From the NCBI GenBank assembly GCA_035540515.1, contig DATLGM010000378.1, forward strand, positions 1 to 6,986: a DNA stretch of 6,986 bases, in the 5' to 3' direction. Under the pieces are notes generated by a model. It worked only from the letters and a program-made list of their open reading frames with translations. It was not told where the DNA came from and ran no database searches. Each line of letters starts with the position of its first letter. The stretch's first letter is position 1. This stretch comes from WHTG01 sp035540515 (lineage in GTDB: Bacteria > Actinomycetota > Nitriliruptoria > Euzebyales > Egibacteraceae). The position numbers and the translations under genes were made by a program. Below are positions 1 to 5,394 of this stretch, in pieces.

Positions 1-644
1 TGGCCCAGGTGCTCGTAGATCTCGTCGGTGATGACCCAGATGCCCGCGTCGGCGGCCCAGCGGCCAATGGCCTCGACCTGCTCGGGGAGGTAGACCGAGC
101 CCGTGGGGTTCGACGGTGACACGAAGACCATCGCTTTGGTCTGCGGTGTCCGTGCCGCTTCCAGCTGCTCGACCGTCACCCGGAAGCTGGTCGAGACGTC
201 GGTCGGCAGCTCCACGGGCGTCGCGCCGGCGAAGCGGATCTGCTCCGGGTAGCTGACCCAGTACGGCGCCGGCAGGAGCACCTCGTCGCCGGGGTCGAGC
301 AGGGTGAGGAAGACGTTGAACAGCGCGTGCTTGCCGCCGTTCGCCACCAGCACCTGGTTCGCCTCGACCGCCAGGCCGGAGTCCCGAGCCGTCTTCTCCG
401 CGATGGCGGCGCGCAGCGCGGGCAGCCCGCCGGCGGGGGAATAGCGGTGCATGGCCGGGTCGGCGCACGCCCTGGCCGCGGCCTCCACGATGTGCGCCGG
501 GGTGGGGAAGTCCGGCTCGCCGGCGCCGAACCCGATGACGTCCTCGCCGGCGGCCTTGAGCGCCTTGGCCTTGCCGTCGATGGCGAGCGTGGCGGACTCG
601 GAGACAGCGGCAACACGCTGGGACACGGCCTGGTCGAAGTTCAC
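1..644 (-). CDS. aspC: Aspartate aminotransferase, class I/II fold type I PLP enzyme (3' end outside window)
   Basis: This gene encodes a cytosolic PLP enzyme that probably transfers the amino group between aspartate and 2-oxoglutarate. The first 214 residues are in the window; the PLP-binding lysine would lie beyond the left edge. Seen: an N-terminal SQRVAAVSESATLAID segment, GAGEPDFPTP (40-49), RYSPAGGLPALR (67-78), the GGKHALFNVF turn (103-112), PYWVSYPE (127-134) whose aromatic pair normally stacks on PLP, SPSNPTG (176-182) with the conserved Asn179, and TDEIYEHL (206-213) with Asp207 and Tyr210, which contact the cofactor. These match the bacterial type I-gamma (Thermus-type) aspartate aminotransferases. 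The start is the GTG at 644-642. It overlaps the TGA of the upstream gene as GTGA, which suggests translational coupling; no strong Shine-Dalgarno is visible. Exact substrate range (aspartate, or aspartate/prephenate) cannot be told from this part. Symbol is by family. Confidence 0.9.
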   Translation of the reverse strand, partial: MNFDQAVSQRVAAVSESATLAIDGKAKALKAAGEDVIGFGAGEPDFPTPAHIVEAAARACADPAMHRYSPAGGLPALRAAIAEKTARDSGLAVEANQVLVANGGKHALFNVFLTLLDPGDEVLLPAPYWVSYPEQIRFAGATPVELPTDVSTSFRVTVEQLEAARTPQTKAMVFVSPSNPTGSVYLPEQVEAIGRWAADAGIWVITDEIYEHLG

Positions 645-1390
645 AGCAGCCCGCGTTCGCGGCAGTGGGCGACGAACGCCTTGACCTGGTGCCCGGGGAC
701 CCGCAGGTAGCCGGCCTCGGTCTGCCAGATCCGCAGCAGCTGCTGCCAGCTGATCTCCCGCAGGACGACGGCGGGAAGCGTGCGCCGGTGGTCCAGCGCC
801 TCGGCGAGCCCCTTGTCGGTGCGCAAAGCGTTGATGCGAGCCGACAGCTCTGCCGCGGCGGGGCTCCCGGAGCGGTAGATGGTTGCGACCGCCAGCTGCT
901 TGTCCAGCCGGCGGGCGTGCTCCAGACCGACGTCGATGAGCTCGACGATGCGTTCGCGGCCCCCGTGGCCCAGCGTCGTCCGGTCGAGGACCGCGTCGAC
1001 CAGGATCACCACATCGGGAGACTCGATCAGCACCGGCACGGTGACCGGGGCCCCGAACGACGCGACGCTCGCGTCGTCGGCGCCGGTCTGGCGGGCGCGC
1101 TCCCGGACGCGGGCGAGGTAGGACCCCGGCGGCTCCAGGCGCGGCTCTCGGGCGCCGCCGGCCCACAACGACATGCGGACGGGCTCGCGCACCGCTGGAC
1201 CGCCGAGCAGCTGCATCCGCCCGGCCAGCCACCGCTGGTCCTCGTGGGTCTCCAGGCTGGCGAACACGTTCCACACGAGCAGGTCGAGGCTGTCGGGGTC
1301 GTTGAGCGCGCGTTCGGCCCGCTCCTCCCCGGCGATCAGCCGGAACGCGTCAGGGTGGAACAGCGGGTTGGTGCGCTTCCTGGTGAGCAT
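641..1390 (-). CDS. Uncharacterised 249-residue protein between serB and aspC; possible degenerate PD-(D/E)XK-like fold
   Basis: I do not recognise this family with confidence. The 249-residue product has no signal peptide or membrane segment, so it is probably cytosolic. The N-terminal half is charged and helical with several Trp residues. A central stretch FGAPVTVPVLIESPDVVILVDAVL (112-135, interrupted by no gaps) alternates hydrophobic strands, and is followed by RERIVELIDVGLEHA (145-159) and a C-terminal ISWQQLLRIWQ (213-223). The pattern of Glu123, then a beta strand with Asp132, then an Arg-rich helix recalls PD-(D/E)XK nuclease-fold proteins, but the catalytic lysine position reads Val134, so any such domain looks inactive. 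This fold idea is inference and weak. The ATG start at 1390 has AGGA five bases upstream (1399-1396). G/C-ending codons and the GTGA overlap with the aminotransferase gene support it as real. It probably shares a transcript with serB 65 bases upstream. Confidence 0.8.
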   Translation of the reverse strand: MLTRKRTNPLFHPDAFRLIAGEERAERALNDPDSLDLLVWNVFASLETHEDQRWLAGRMQLLGGPAVREPVRMSLWAGGAREPRLEPPGSYLARVRERARQTGADDASVASFGAPVTVPVLIESPDVVILVDAVLDRTTLGHGGRERIVELIDVGLEHARRLDKQLAVATIYRSGSPAAAELSARINALRTDKGLAEALDHRRTLPAVVLREISWQQLLRIWQTEAGYLRVPGHQVKAFVAHCRERGLL

Positions 1391-1455
1391 GGCCGTCCTG
1401 CGGTCGGGATCCCGTCGCCCGCGGATGATACGGGCATGGCCGCGCAGATCAGACC

Positions 1456-2679
1456 TCAGGCATCGGGCACGGGCTGCAGGGGTGAGGAGCGGTACGACGG
1501 GTCCTCGGCGTCGGCGGCCTCGATCTCCTCGCGGGTGATGCCCAGAAGGAACAGCACGGCATCGAGATAGGGCACGCTGACGGCGGTGTCGGCGGCCTGC
1601 CTCACCACAGGCTTGGCGTTGAAGGCGATGCCCAGTCCCGCGCGGTCGAGCATGTCCAGATCGTTGGCGCCGTCGCCCACCGCGACCGTCTGCGAAAGGG
1701 GCACCCCCGCCTGCGCGGCGAAACCCTCGAGCGCGGCCGCTTTGCCGGCGCGGTCCACGACGGGCCCGACCAGCCCCCCGGTCAGCCGTCCGTCGACGAT
1801 CTCCAGGGTGTTGGCGTGGGCGTAGTCGATGCCCAGGCGCTGCTGCAGGTCGTCGGTGATCTGGGTGAAGCCGCCGCTGACGATCGCCAGGACGAAACCC
1901 AGGCGCTTGAGCGTGCGCACCAGCGTCCGGGCTCCCGGTGTCAGCACGAGGTGGTCGCGGACGTCGACTAGCGCCTGCGCCGGCAAGCCTTCCAGCAGGG
2001 CGACGCGACGCCGCAGCGACTGCTCGAAGTCCAGCTCCCCGGCCATCGCCTGCTCGGTGATGGCCGCGACCTCCTGCCCGCAGCCGGCCTGCGCCGCCAG
2101 GAGCTCGATGACCTCGCCTTGCACTAGGGTCGAGTCGACGTCCATGACGATCAGCCGCTTGGCCCGGCGGTACAGCGTGGCCCGCTGGATGGCGACATCC
2201 ACGCGCTGCGCGGCGGCCTCGGTCGCCAGCTCGGCTCGCAGCCGCGACTGGTCACCGCCGGACACCAGTAGCTCGAAGCTGGTGATCGGATACCGCGACA
2301 AGCGCACGATCCGCTCGATGTTGGCGCCGCAGCCGGCGATGCGCCCCGTCACCGCGCCGATCGCGCGGGCCCCAAGCGGCTGACCCAGGACCGTCACGTA
2401 GTTGCGGGGTGGGTCGCCGCCGGGGCGGCGCGCCGTCATGGCCTCGAACTCGGCGTTGACACCCAGCGCTGTTGCCTTTGCGGTCACCGCCTGGCGCACG
2501 GGTTCCTCGTCTGAGCCCAGCGACACCAGGATGCCGAGCACGAGCCGTTCGCGGATCACGACCTGCTCCATGTCGATGATCCGTGCCCCGTGGTCGGCCA
2601 GGACGTCGCACAGTCCGGTGGTCAGACCCGGCCGGTCGCGTCCGGTCACGGTGATCAGCAGCGCGGTCGCGTCGTCCAT
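1456..2679 (-). CDS. serB: Phosphoserine phosphatase SerB with two N-terminal ACT domains
   Basis: SerB hydrolyses O-phosphoserine to serine, the last step of the phosphorylated serine pathway, in the cytosol with Mg2+. The 407-residue product has tandem ACT domains (about 5-80 and 92-165) and a C-terminal HAD phosphatase domain (about 175-385). HAD motifs are complete: DVDST (180-184) with nucleophile Asp180 and acid/base Asp182, SGGF (268-271), Lys313 in RAGKAA, and GDGANDLDML (335-344). The ACT ligand-site glycines are present in DRPGLT (Gly18) and in GQPLGA (99-104). Architecture and length match M. tuberculosis SerB2 (409 residues), whose ACT domains mediate serine feedback and oligomerisation. 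The open frame runs to 3072, but the ATG at 2679 is chosen because it opens directly into the first ACT domain and has AGAGGGG just upstream (2682-2688). The extra upstream sequence lies over the divergent gene. It heads the minus-strand group with the 249-residue gene and aspC. Confidence 0.96.
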   Translation of the reverse strand: MDDATALLITVTGRDRPGLTTGLCDVLADHGARIIDMEQVVIRERLVLGILVSLGSDEEPVRQAVTAKATALGVNAEFEAMTARRPGGDPPRNYVTVLGQPLGARAIGAVTGRIAGCGANIERIVRLSRYPITSFELLVSGGDQSRLRAELATEAAAQRVDVAIQRATLYRRAKRLIVMDVDSTLVQGEVIELLAAQAGCGQEVAAITEQAMAGELDFEQSLRRRVALLEGLPAQALVDVRDHLVLTPGARTLVRTLKRLGFVLAIVSGGFTQITDDLQQRLGIDYAHANTLEIVDGRLTGGLVGPVVDRAGKAAALEGFAAQAGVPLSQTVAVGDGANDLDMLDRAGLGIAFNAKPVVRQAADTAVSVPYLDAVLFLLGITREEIEAADAEDPSYRSSPLQPVPDA

Positions 2680-2681
2680 GT

Positions 2682-2688
2682 CCCCTCT
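2682..2688 (-). promoter_or_regulatory. Shine-Dalgarno of serB
   Basis: On the minus strand AGAGGGG lies two bases before the ATG at 2679, with the AGAGG core four bases away. It decides the serB start against the much longer open frame reaching 3072. Confidence 0.7.
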
Positions 2689-2715
2689 GCAGCGGCGGCG
2701 TTCGCCCGGCGCAAC

Positions 2716-2725
2716 GGTATAGCCT
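2716..2725. promoter_or_regulatory. Candidate bidirectional promoter with overlapping -10 elements (serB / 157-residue gene)
   Basis: Within the 55-base divergent gap, the only AT-containing island is GGTATAGCCT. On the plus strand TAGCCT (2720-2725) fits the TANNNT form of a -10 element, and transcription starting seven to nine bases later would begin at or just before the ATG at 2735, which has no Shine-Dalgarno. On the minus strand TATACC (2716-2721) could serve serB, leaving a leader of about 30 bases that carries its ribosome site. No convincing -35 hexamer is seen on either strand. This is inference from short motifs. Confidence 0.4.
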
Positions 2726-2734
2726 CCGCTGTAG

Positions 2735-3208
2735 ATGGAGGAGATTCCCAAGCCCTCGGAACTGCTCGCCGCACGGTCGTCCGCCGAGCATCTGTTCACG
2801 CTCCTCCGGCGCTGGTTCGGCGTGCCCGAGTCGGTGACGCTGGACCTGCGCGCGGTCGACTCCGCGGTCACCGAGCTGGGCGACCCCCAGCTGATCATGG
2901 CCATGGCCATGCGCAAGTTGCAGGCGCTGCACCTGCTGACCACCCCGGGGGTCCGCACCACCACCGACGTCGTCCTCACCGTGATCCAAGATCTCGAGCG
3001 TGCGCTGCTGCAGGCGCCGTCGATGCACTTGAAGCAATCGGCCGCCGACGCCGATTGGGACGCGGAGCTCAAAGCGATGGACGGCGGCGACGAGCCGGAC
3101 GACGACGACGACGAGATCGAGACCTTCCGCCGTCACCACGCCGCGCTGCACGACGCGGCGCGCGCGGTGCTGCACATCACCAGCGGCGAGATCCGCGTCC
3201 TGATCTGA
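2735..3208 (+). CDS. Uncharacterised acidic 157-residue protein with a five-Asp run
   Basis: I do not recognise this protein. It has no signal peptide or membrane segment and looks largely helical. Residues 1-100 hold amphipathic stretches such as EHLFTLLRRWFG (18-29), PQLIMAMAMRKLQALHLL (51-68) and TDVVLTVIQDLERALLQ (77-93). A very acidic linker follows (about 117-129, DGGDEPDDDDDEIE), containing five consecutive Asp residues, then a short helix FRRHHAALHDAARAVLHI (131-148). The acidic linker suggests a flexible connection or metal or protein contact, but no function can be assigned. Codons end almost entirely in G or C, supporting a true gene on this strand. The ATG at 2735 has no Shine-Dalgarno and sits nine bases after a TANNNT element, so the message may be leaderless. 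It is divergent from serB and ends 20 bases from the convergent dehydratase gene, so it appears monocistronic. Confidence 0.8.
   Translation: MEEIPKPSELLAARSSAEHLFTLLRRWFGVPESVTLDLRAVDSAVTELGDPQLIMAMAMRKLQALHLLTTPGVRTTTDVVLTVIQDLERALLQAPSMHLKQSAADADWDAELKAMDGGDEPDDDDDEIETFRRHHAALHDAARAVLHITSGEIRVLI
3098..3112 (+). repeat. (GAC)5 trinucleotide repeat
   Basis: Five perfect in-frame GAC codons encode Asp122-Asp126 of the 157-residue protein. Slippage would change the length of the acidic run without shifting frame. Confidence 0.85.
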
Positions 3209-3226
3209 GCGCGGGTCCGGCCGCGC
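3209..3226. terminator. Possible shared terminator hairpin between convergent genes
   Basis: Immediately after the TGA of the 157-residue gene, GCGCGG (3209-3214) pairs perfectly with CCGCGC (3221-3226) across a six-base loop. It fills nearly all of the 20-base gap before the stop of the convergent dehydratase gene, so it could act in both directions. There is no T-tract, which is common in high-GC actinobacteria, but a six-pair GC stem can arise by chance here. Confidence 0.4.
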
Positions 3227-3228
3227 GG

Positions 3229-4179
3229 TCAGCCGAGGAGCTCGACGAAGCGGCGCAGCCCGACGTTCCCGCCGGACAGGACCACCCCGACCCGCAGGCC
3301 GGCGACGTCGACCTGTCCGTCGAGCAGCCCCGCCAGCGCCGTGGCGCCGCTGGGCTCGGTGACGACCTTGAGCCGGTCGAACGCGAACGCCATCGCCTGA
3401 CGGATCTGGTCGTCGGTCACGGTGACGACGCCGTGGACCAGCCGGCGCACCACCTGGAAGGTCAACCGACCCGGGGTGGTCGAGAGCAGGCCGTCGGCGA
3501 TGGACCTCGGTGCCGGCTCGGTCAGCCGGCGGCCGGCCTGCAACGACCGCAGGGTGTCGTCGGCGCCGGCGGGCTCGACCCCGTACACCTCGACGCCCGG
3601 GACCATCGCCTTCGCCGCGGTCGCGCAGCCGGCGATCAGTCCACCGCCGCTGACGGGCACCAGCAGCACGTCGACGTCGCCGACCTCGTCGATCAGCTCG
3701 GTCGCGACCGTCCCCTGACCGGCCATCACCAGCGGGTGGTCGTATGGAGGGACCAGCGTCAGCCCGCGCTCCTCGGCCAGGGCCGTGCCGACCGCCTCAC
3801 GGTCCTCGGTCGCTCGGTCGTACAGCACCACCTCGGCGCCGTAGGCACGGGTCGCCGCGTGCTTGGCCGGCGGCGCGTCGGCCGGCATGACGATGGTCGC
3901 CGACGACCCCAGCAGCTGCGCTGCCAGCGCGACCGCCTGGGCGTGGTTGCCTGACGAGTACGCCGCAACACCCAGCTCCAGCCAGGGCCGGTCGAGCGTC
4001 GAGATCATCGAGTAGGCGCCGCGGAACTTGAACGCTCCGACGCGCTGGAACATCTCGGCTTTCAAGTACACGGTGGCCGAGGTCAGCCGGTCCAGCGTGC
4101 GAGAGGTCAGGACCGGCGTGCGGTTGGCGACGCCCTCCAGACGAGCGGCGGCGGCCCTGATGTCGTCGATGTCGATCAC
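3229..4179 (-). CDS. PLP-dependent threonine/serine dehydratase or serine-racemase-like protein (fold type II, no ACT domain)
   Basis: The 316-residue cytosolic enzyme belongs to the threonine ammonia-lyase / serine racemase group and probably deaminates threonine to 2-oxobutyrate and serine to pyruvate, or interconverts serine enantiomers. Seen: PLP lysine Lys51 in GAFKFRGA, the phosphate/substrate loop SSGNHAQ (75-81), AGQGT (153-157), the PLP-phosphate loop SGGGL (177-181) and LSGGN (301-305), whose Ser faces the pyridine nitrogen. EPAGADD (202-208) aligns with the divalent metal site of eukaryotic serine racemase (Glu202, Ala206, Asp208), and Ser76 matches its re-face serine. There is no C-terminal regulatory domain, so it is the short, isoleucine-insensitive kind (TdcB-like), not biosynthetic IlvA with ACT-like domains. 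The frame is open upstream over the divergent gene; the GTG at 4179 starts the protein at the family's usual N-terminus. No Shine-Dalgarno is seen. Substrate cannot be decided between dehydratase, racemase and 3-hydroxyaspartate lyase. Confidence 0.92.
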   Translation of the reverse strand: MIDIDDIRAAAARLEGVANRTPVLTSRTLDRLTSATVYLKAEMFQRVGAFKFRGAYSMISTLDRPWLELGVAAYSSGNHAQAVALAAQLLGSSATIVMPADAPPAKHAATRAYGAEVVLYDRATEDREAVGTALAEERGLTLVPPYDHPLVMAGQGTVATELIDEVGDVDVLLVPVSGGGLIAGCATAAKAMVPGVEVYGVEPAGADDTLRSLQAGRRLTEPAPRSIADGLLSTTPGRLTFQVVRRLVHGVVTVTDDQIRQAMAFAFDRLKVVTEPSGATALAGLLDGQVDVAGLRVGVVLSGGNVGLRRFVELLG

Positions 4180-4184
4180 GCCCG

Positions 4185-4191
4185 TAGCATG
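4185..4191. promoter_or_regulatory. Candidate overlapping -10 elements for divergent dehydratase and protease genes
   Basis: TAGCAT (4185-4190, plus) fits TANNNT and is followed by seven bases before the ATG at 4198, the spacing expected if that A is the first transcribed base. Read on the minus strand, CATGCT (4191-4186) lies six bases before the GTG at 4179 and keeps the key A and T positions. Both starts lack a Shine-Dalgarno. The two elements share the palindrome GCATGC (4187-4192). This is inference from spacing and short motifs. Confidence 0.4.
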
Positions 4192-4197
4192 CCGCGC

Positions 4198-5376
4198 ATG
4201 AACCTCGTCGACATCGTGCTGCTCGTGGCGCTGCTGTTCGCTGCGCTGCGCGGGTTCCGGCAAGGTGCGTTGTCGCAGGTCGCGGCGTTCGGGGGCGCGG
4301 CCCTGGGGCTGGTGGTGGGGGCGGTCAGCGCCCCGCGGCTGGCACCGCAGATCGTCCAGGAGCCCGGGGCCACCTTGGCGCTGGTGACCCTGGGACTGCT
4401 GCTGCTGTGCATCGCACTGGGGCAGACCGTCGGGTTGGCGATCGGATGGCGGCTGCGACACGCCGCCGCCAGCGCCGGGCACGCGTCGGTCGACCGCACG
4501 GCGGGGATCGCTGTCGGCCTCACCGGCGTGCTGCTGGCGGTGTGGCTGCTGGGTTCCGTGCTCGTCCAGGGGCCCGTACCGGCCCTGGCCAAGCAGGTGC
4601 GCCAGTCCGAGATCGTCGGGGTGGTCGCCGAGGTCATGCCGCAGCCGCCGGACCTGTTCGGCCGCGTGGGCAACTACCTGGACCGGCATGGCTTTCCGAC
4701 GGTGTTCAGCGGCTTCGGGGGCGCGATCGCCCCGCCGGTGGACCCACCAGGCCGGGGCGCGGTGGCGGCGGCGCAGCGCGCCGGGCAGGCGAGCACGGTC
4801 CAGGTCGTGGGGACGGGTTGCGGCGGGATCTCCTCGGGCAGCGGCTTCGTCACACGGCCCGGGTTCGTGGTCACCAACGCCCACGTCATCGCGGGGAGCC
4901 GGGGCCTGAGCGTGCGGTCCGCTGACGGCGAGTTCGACGCCGAGACGATCGCCATCGACACCGACATCGACCTGGCGGTGCTGCGGGTGCCTGACCTCGA
5001 CGCGCCACCGATCCGCTGGGTCGGCGACGCCTCGGACCGCGGGACCGCCGGCGCGACGCTCGGGTTCCCCGGCGGTCAACGTCAGATGGAGGTCAAGCCG
5101 GCGGCCGTGCGGGGACGCTCGGAGGCGATGGGCCGCGACATCTACGGCCGTGGCAACGTCCGGCGCGAGATCCTGACGTTGTCCGCCGGCGTGCAGCGCG
5201 GCGACTCGGGCGGGCCGTTCGTCACCAGCGACGGGCGCGTCGGCGGCGTGGTGTTCGCCGCTGCCGCCGCAGAGCCCGGCACGGGGTATGCGCTGACCGC
5301 CGAGTCGGTCCGCGGCGACGTCGTCGCGGCGATCGAGCGCAACGAGGTGGTCGGGACCGCGTCCTGCCGCTTCTGA
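4198..5376 (+). CDS. Membrane-anchored serine protease, CvpA domain plus trypsin-like domain (Marp-like)
   Basis: The 392-residue protein resembles M. tuberculosis Marp (Rv3671c), a membrane protease needed for acid and oxidative stress resistance. A CvpA-type region has four hydrophobic helices (about 2-17, 24-44, 57-83 and 99-122). A linker leads to a chymotrypsin-fold domain (about 195-385), expected outside the membrane. The triad is complete: His229 in TNAHV, Asp258 in DIDLAVL, and Ser337 in GDSGGP; each is offset by exactly six from the Marp triad as I recall it. Cys208 and Cys390 match the Marp disulfide pair reported to tune activity in response to oxidation. The ATG at 4198 is preferred because CvpA proteins usually open as MNxVDI and a TANNNT element lies at leaderless spacing; the ATG at 4189 would add three residues (MPR). 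Neither start has a ribosome site. The gene is divergent from the dehydratase and convergent with aroG, so it is probably transcribed alone. Confidence 0.93.
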   Translation: MNLVDIVLLVALLFAALRGFRQGALSQVAAFGGAALGLVVGAVSAPRLAPQIVQEPGATLALVTLGLLLLCIALGQTVGLAIGWRLRHAAASAGHASVDRTAGIAVGLTGVLLAVWLLGSVLVQGPVPALAKQVRQSEIVGVVAEVMPQPPDLFGRVGNYLDRHGFPTVFSGFGGAIAPPVDPPGRGAVAAAQRAGQASTVQVVGTGCGGISSGSGFVTRPGFVVTNAHVIAGSRGLSVRSADGEFDAETIAIDTDIDLAVLRVPDLDAPPIRWVGDASDRGTAGATLGFPGGQRQMEVKPAAVRGRSEAMGRDIYGRGNVRREILTLSAGVQRGDSGGPFVTSDGRVGGVVFAAAAAEPGTGYALTAESVRGDVVAAIERNEVVGTASCRF

Positions 5377-5394
5377 ACGGTCCGGACGCGGGTC
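5355..5394. terminator. Probable bidirectional terminator hairpin between protease gene and aroG
   Basis: GACCGCGTCC (5355-5364) pairs with GGACGCGGGTC (5384-5394) over ten base pairs with a single bulged G, enclosing a 19-base loop. The stem spans the protease stop codon and reaches into the aroG stop codon, covering the 16-base convergent gap. The loop side also holds the palindrome GTCCGGAC (5380-5387), giving an alternative smaller fold. No T-tract is present on either strand. Confidence 0.5.

Noticed and set aside
1405..1414. Palindrome CGGGATCCCG between serB and the 249-residue gene
   Set aside because: It has no loop for a hairpin, its flanks do not extend the symmetry, and a ten-base GC palindrome is expected by chance; a weak five-pair stem nearby (1417-1435) is equally unconvincing as a terminator.
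665..1570. Plus-strand frame of 301 codons opposite the 249-residue gene
   Set aside because: It is antisense to a gene with a ribosome site, GC-ending codons and an operon overlap, and shows no domain.
2680..3072. Extension of the serB frame upstream to an ATG at 3072 (538 residues)
   Set aside because: The extension lies antisense over the well-supported 157-residue gene, has low-complexity Ser/Arg-rich sequence, and the ATG at 2679 has a ribosome site and opens directly into the ACT domain.
2590..3954. Long plus-strand frame of 454 codons across serB, the 157-residue gene and the dehydratase
   Set aside because: It crosses three supported genes, and its product is Arg/Gly/Ala-rich with no recognisable domain. 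It is a GC-driven open frame.
4180..5079. Extension of the dehydratase frame upstream to 5079 (616 residues)
   Set aside because: The added 300 residues are antisense to the Marp-like protease and consist of His/Arg/Gln-rich sequence typical of a shadow frame in GC-rich DNA.
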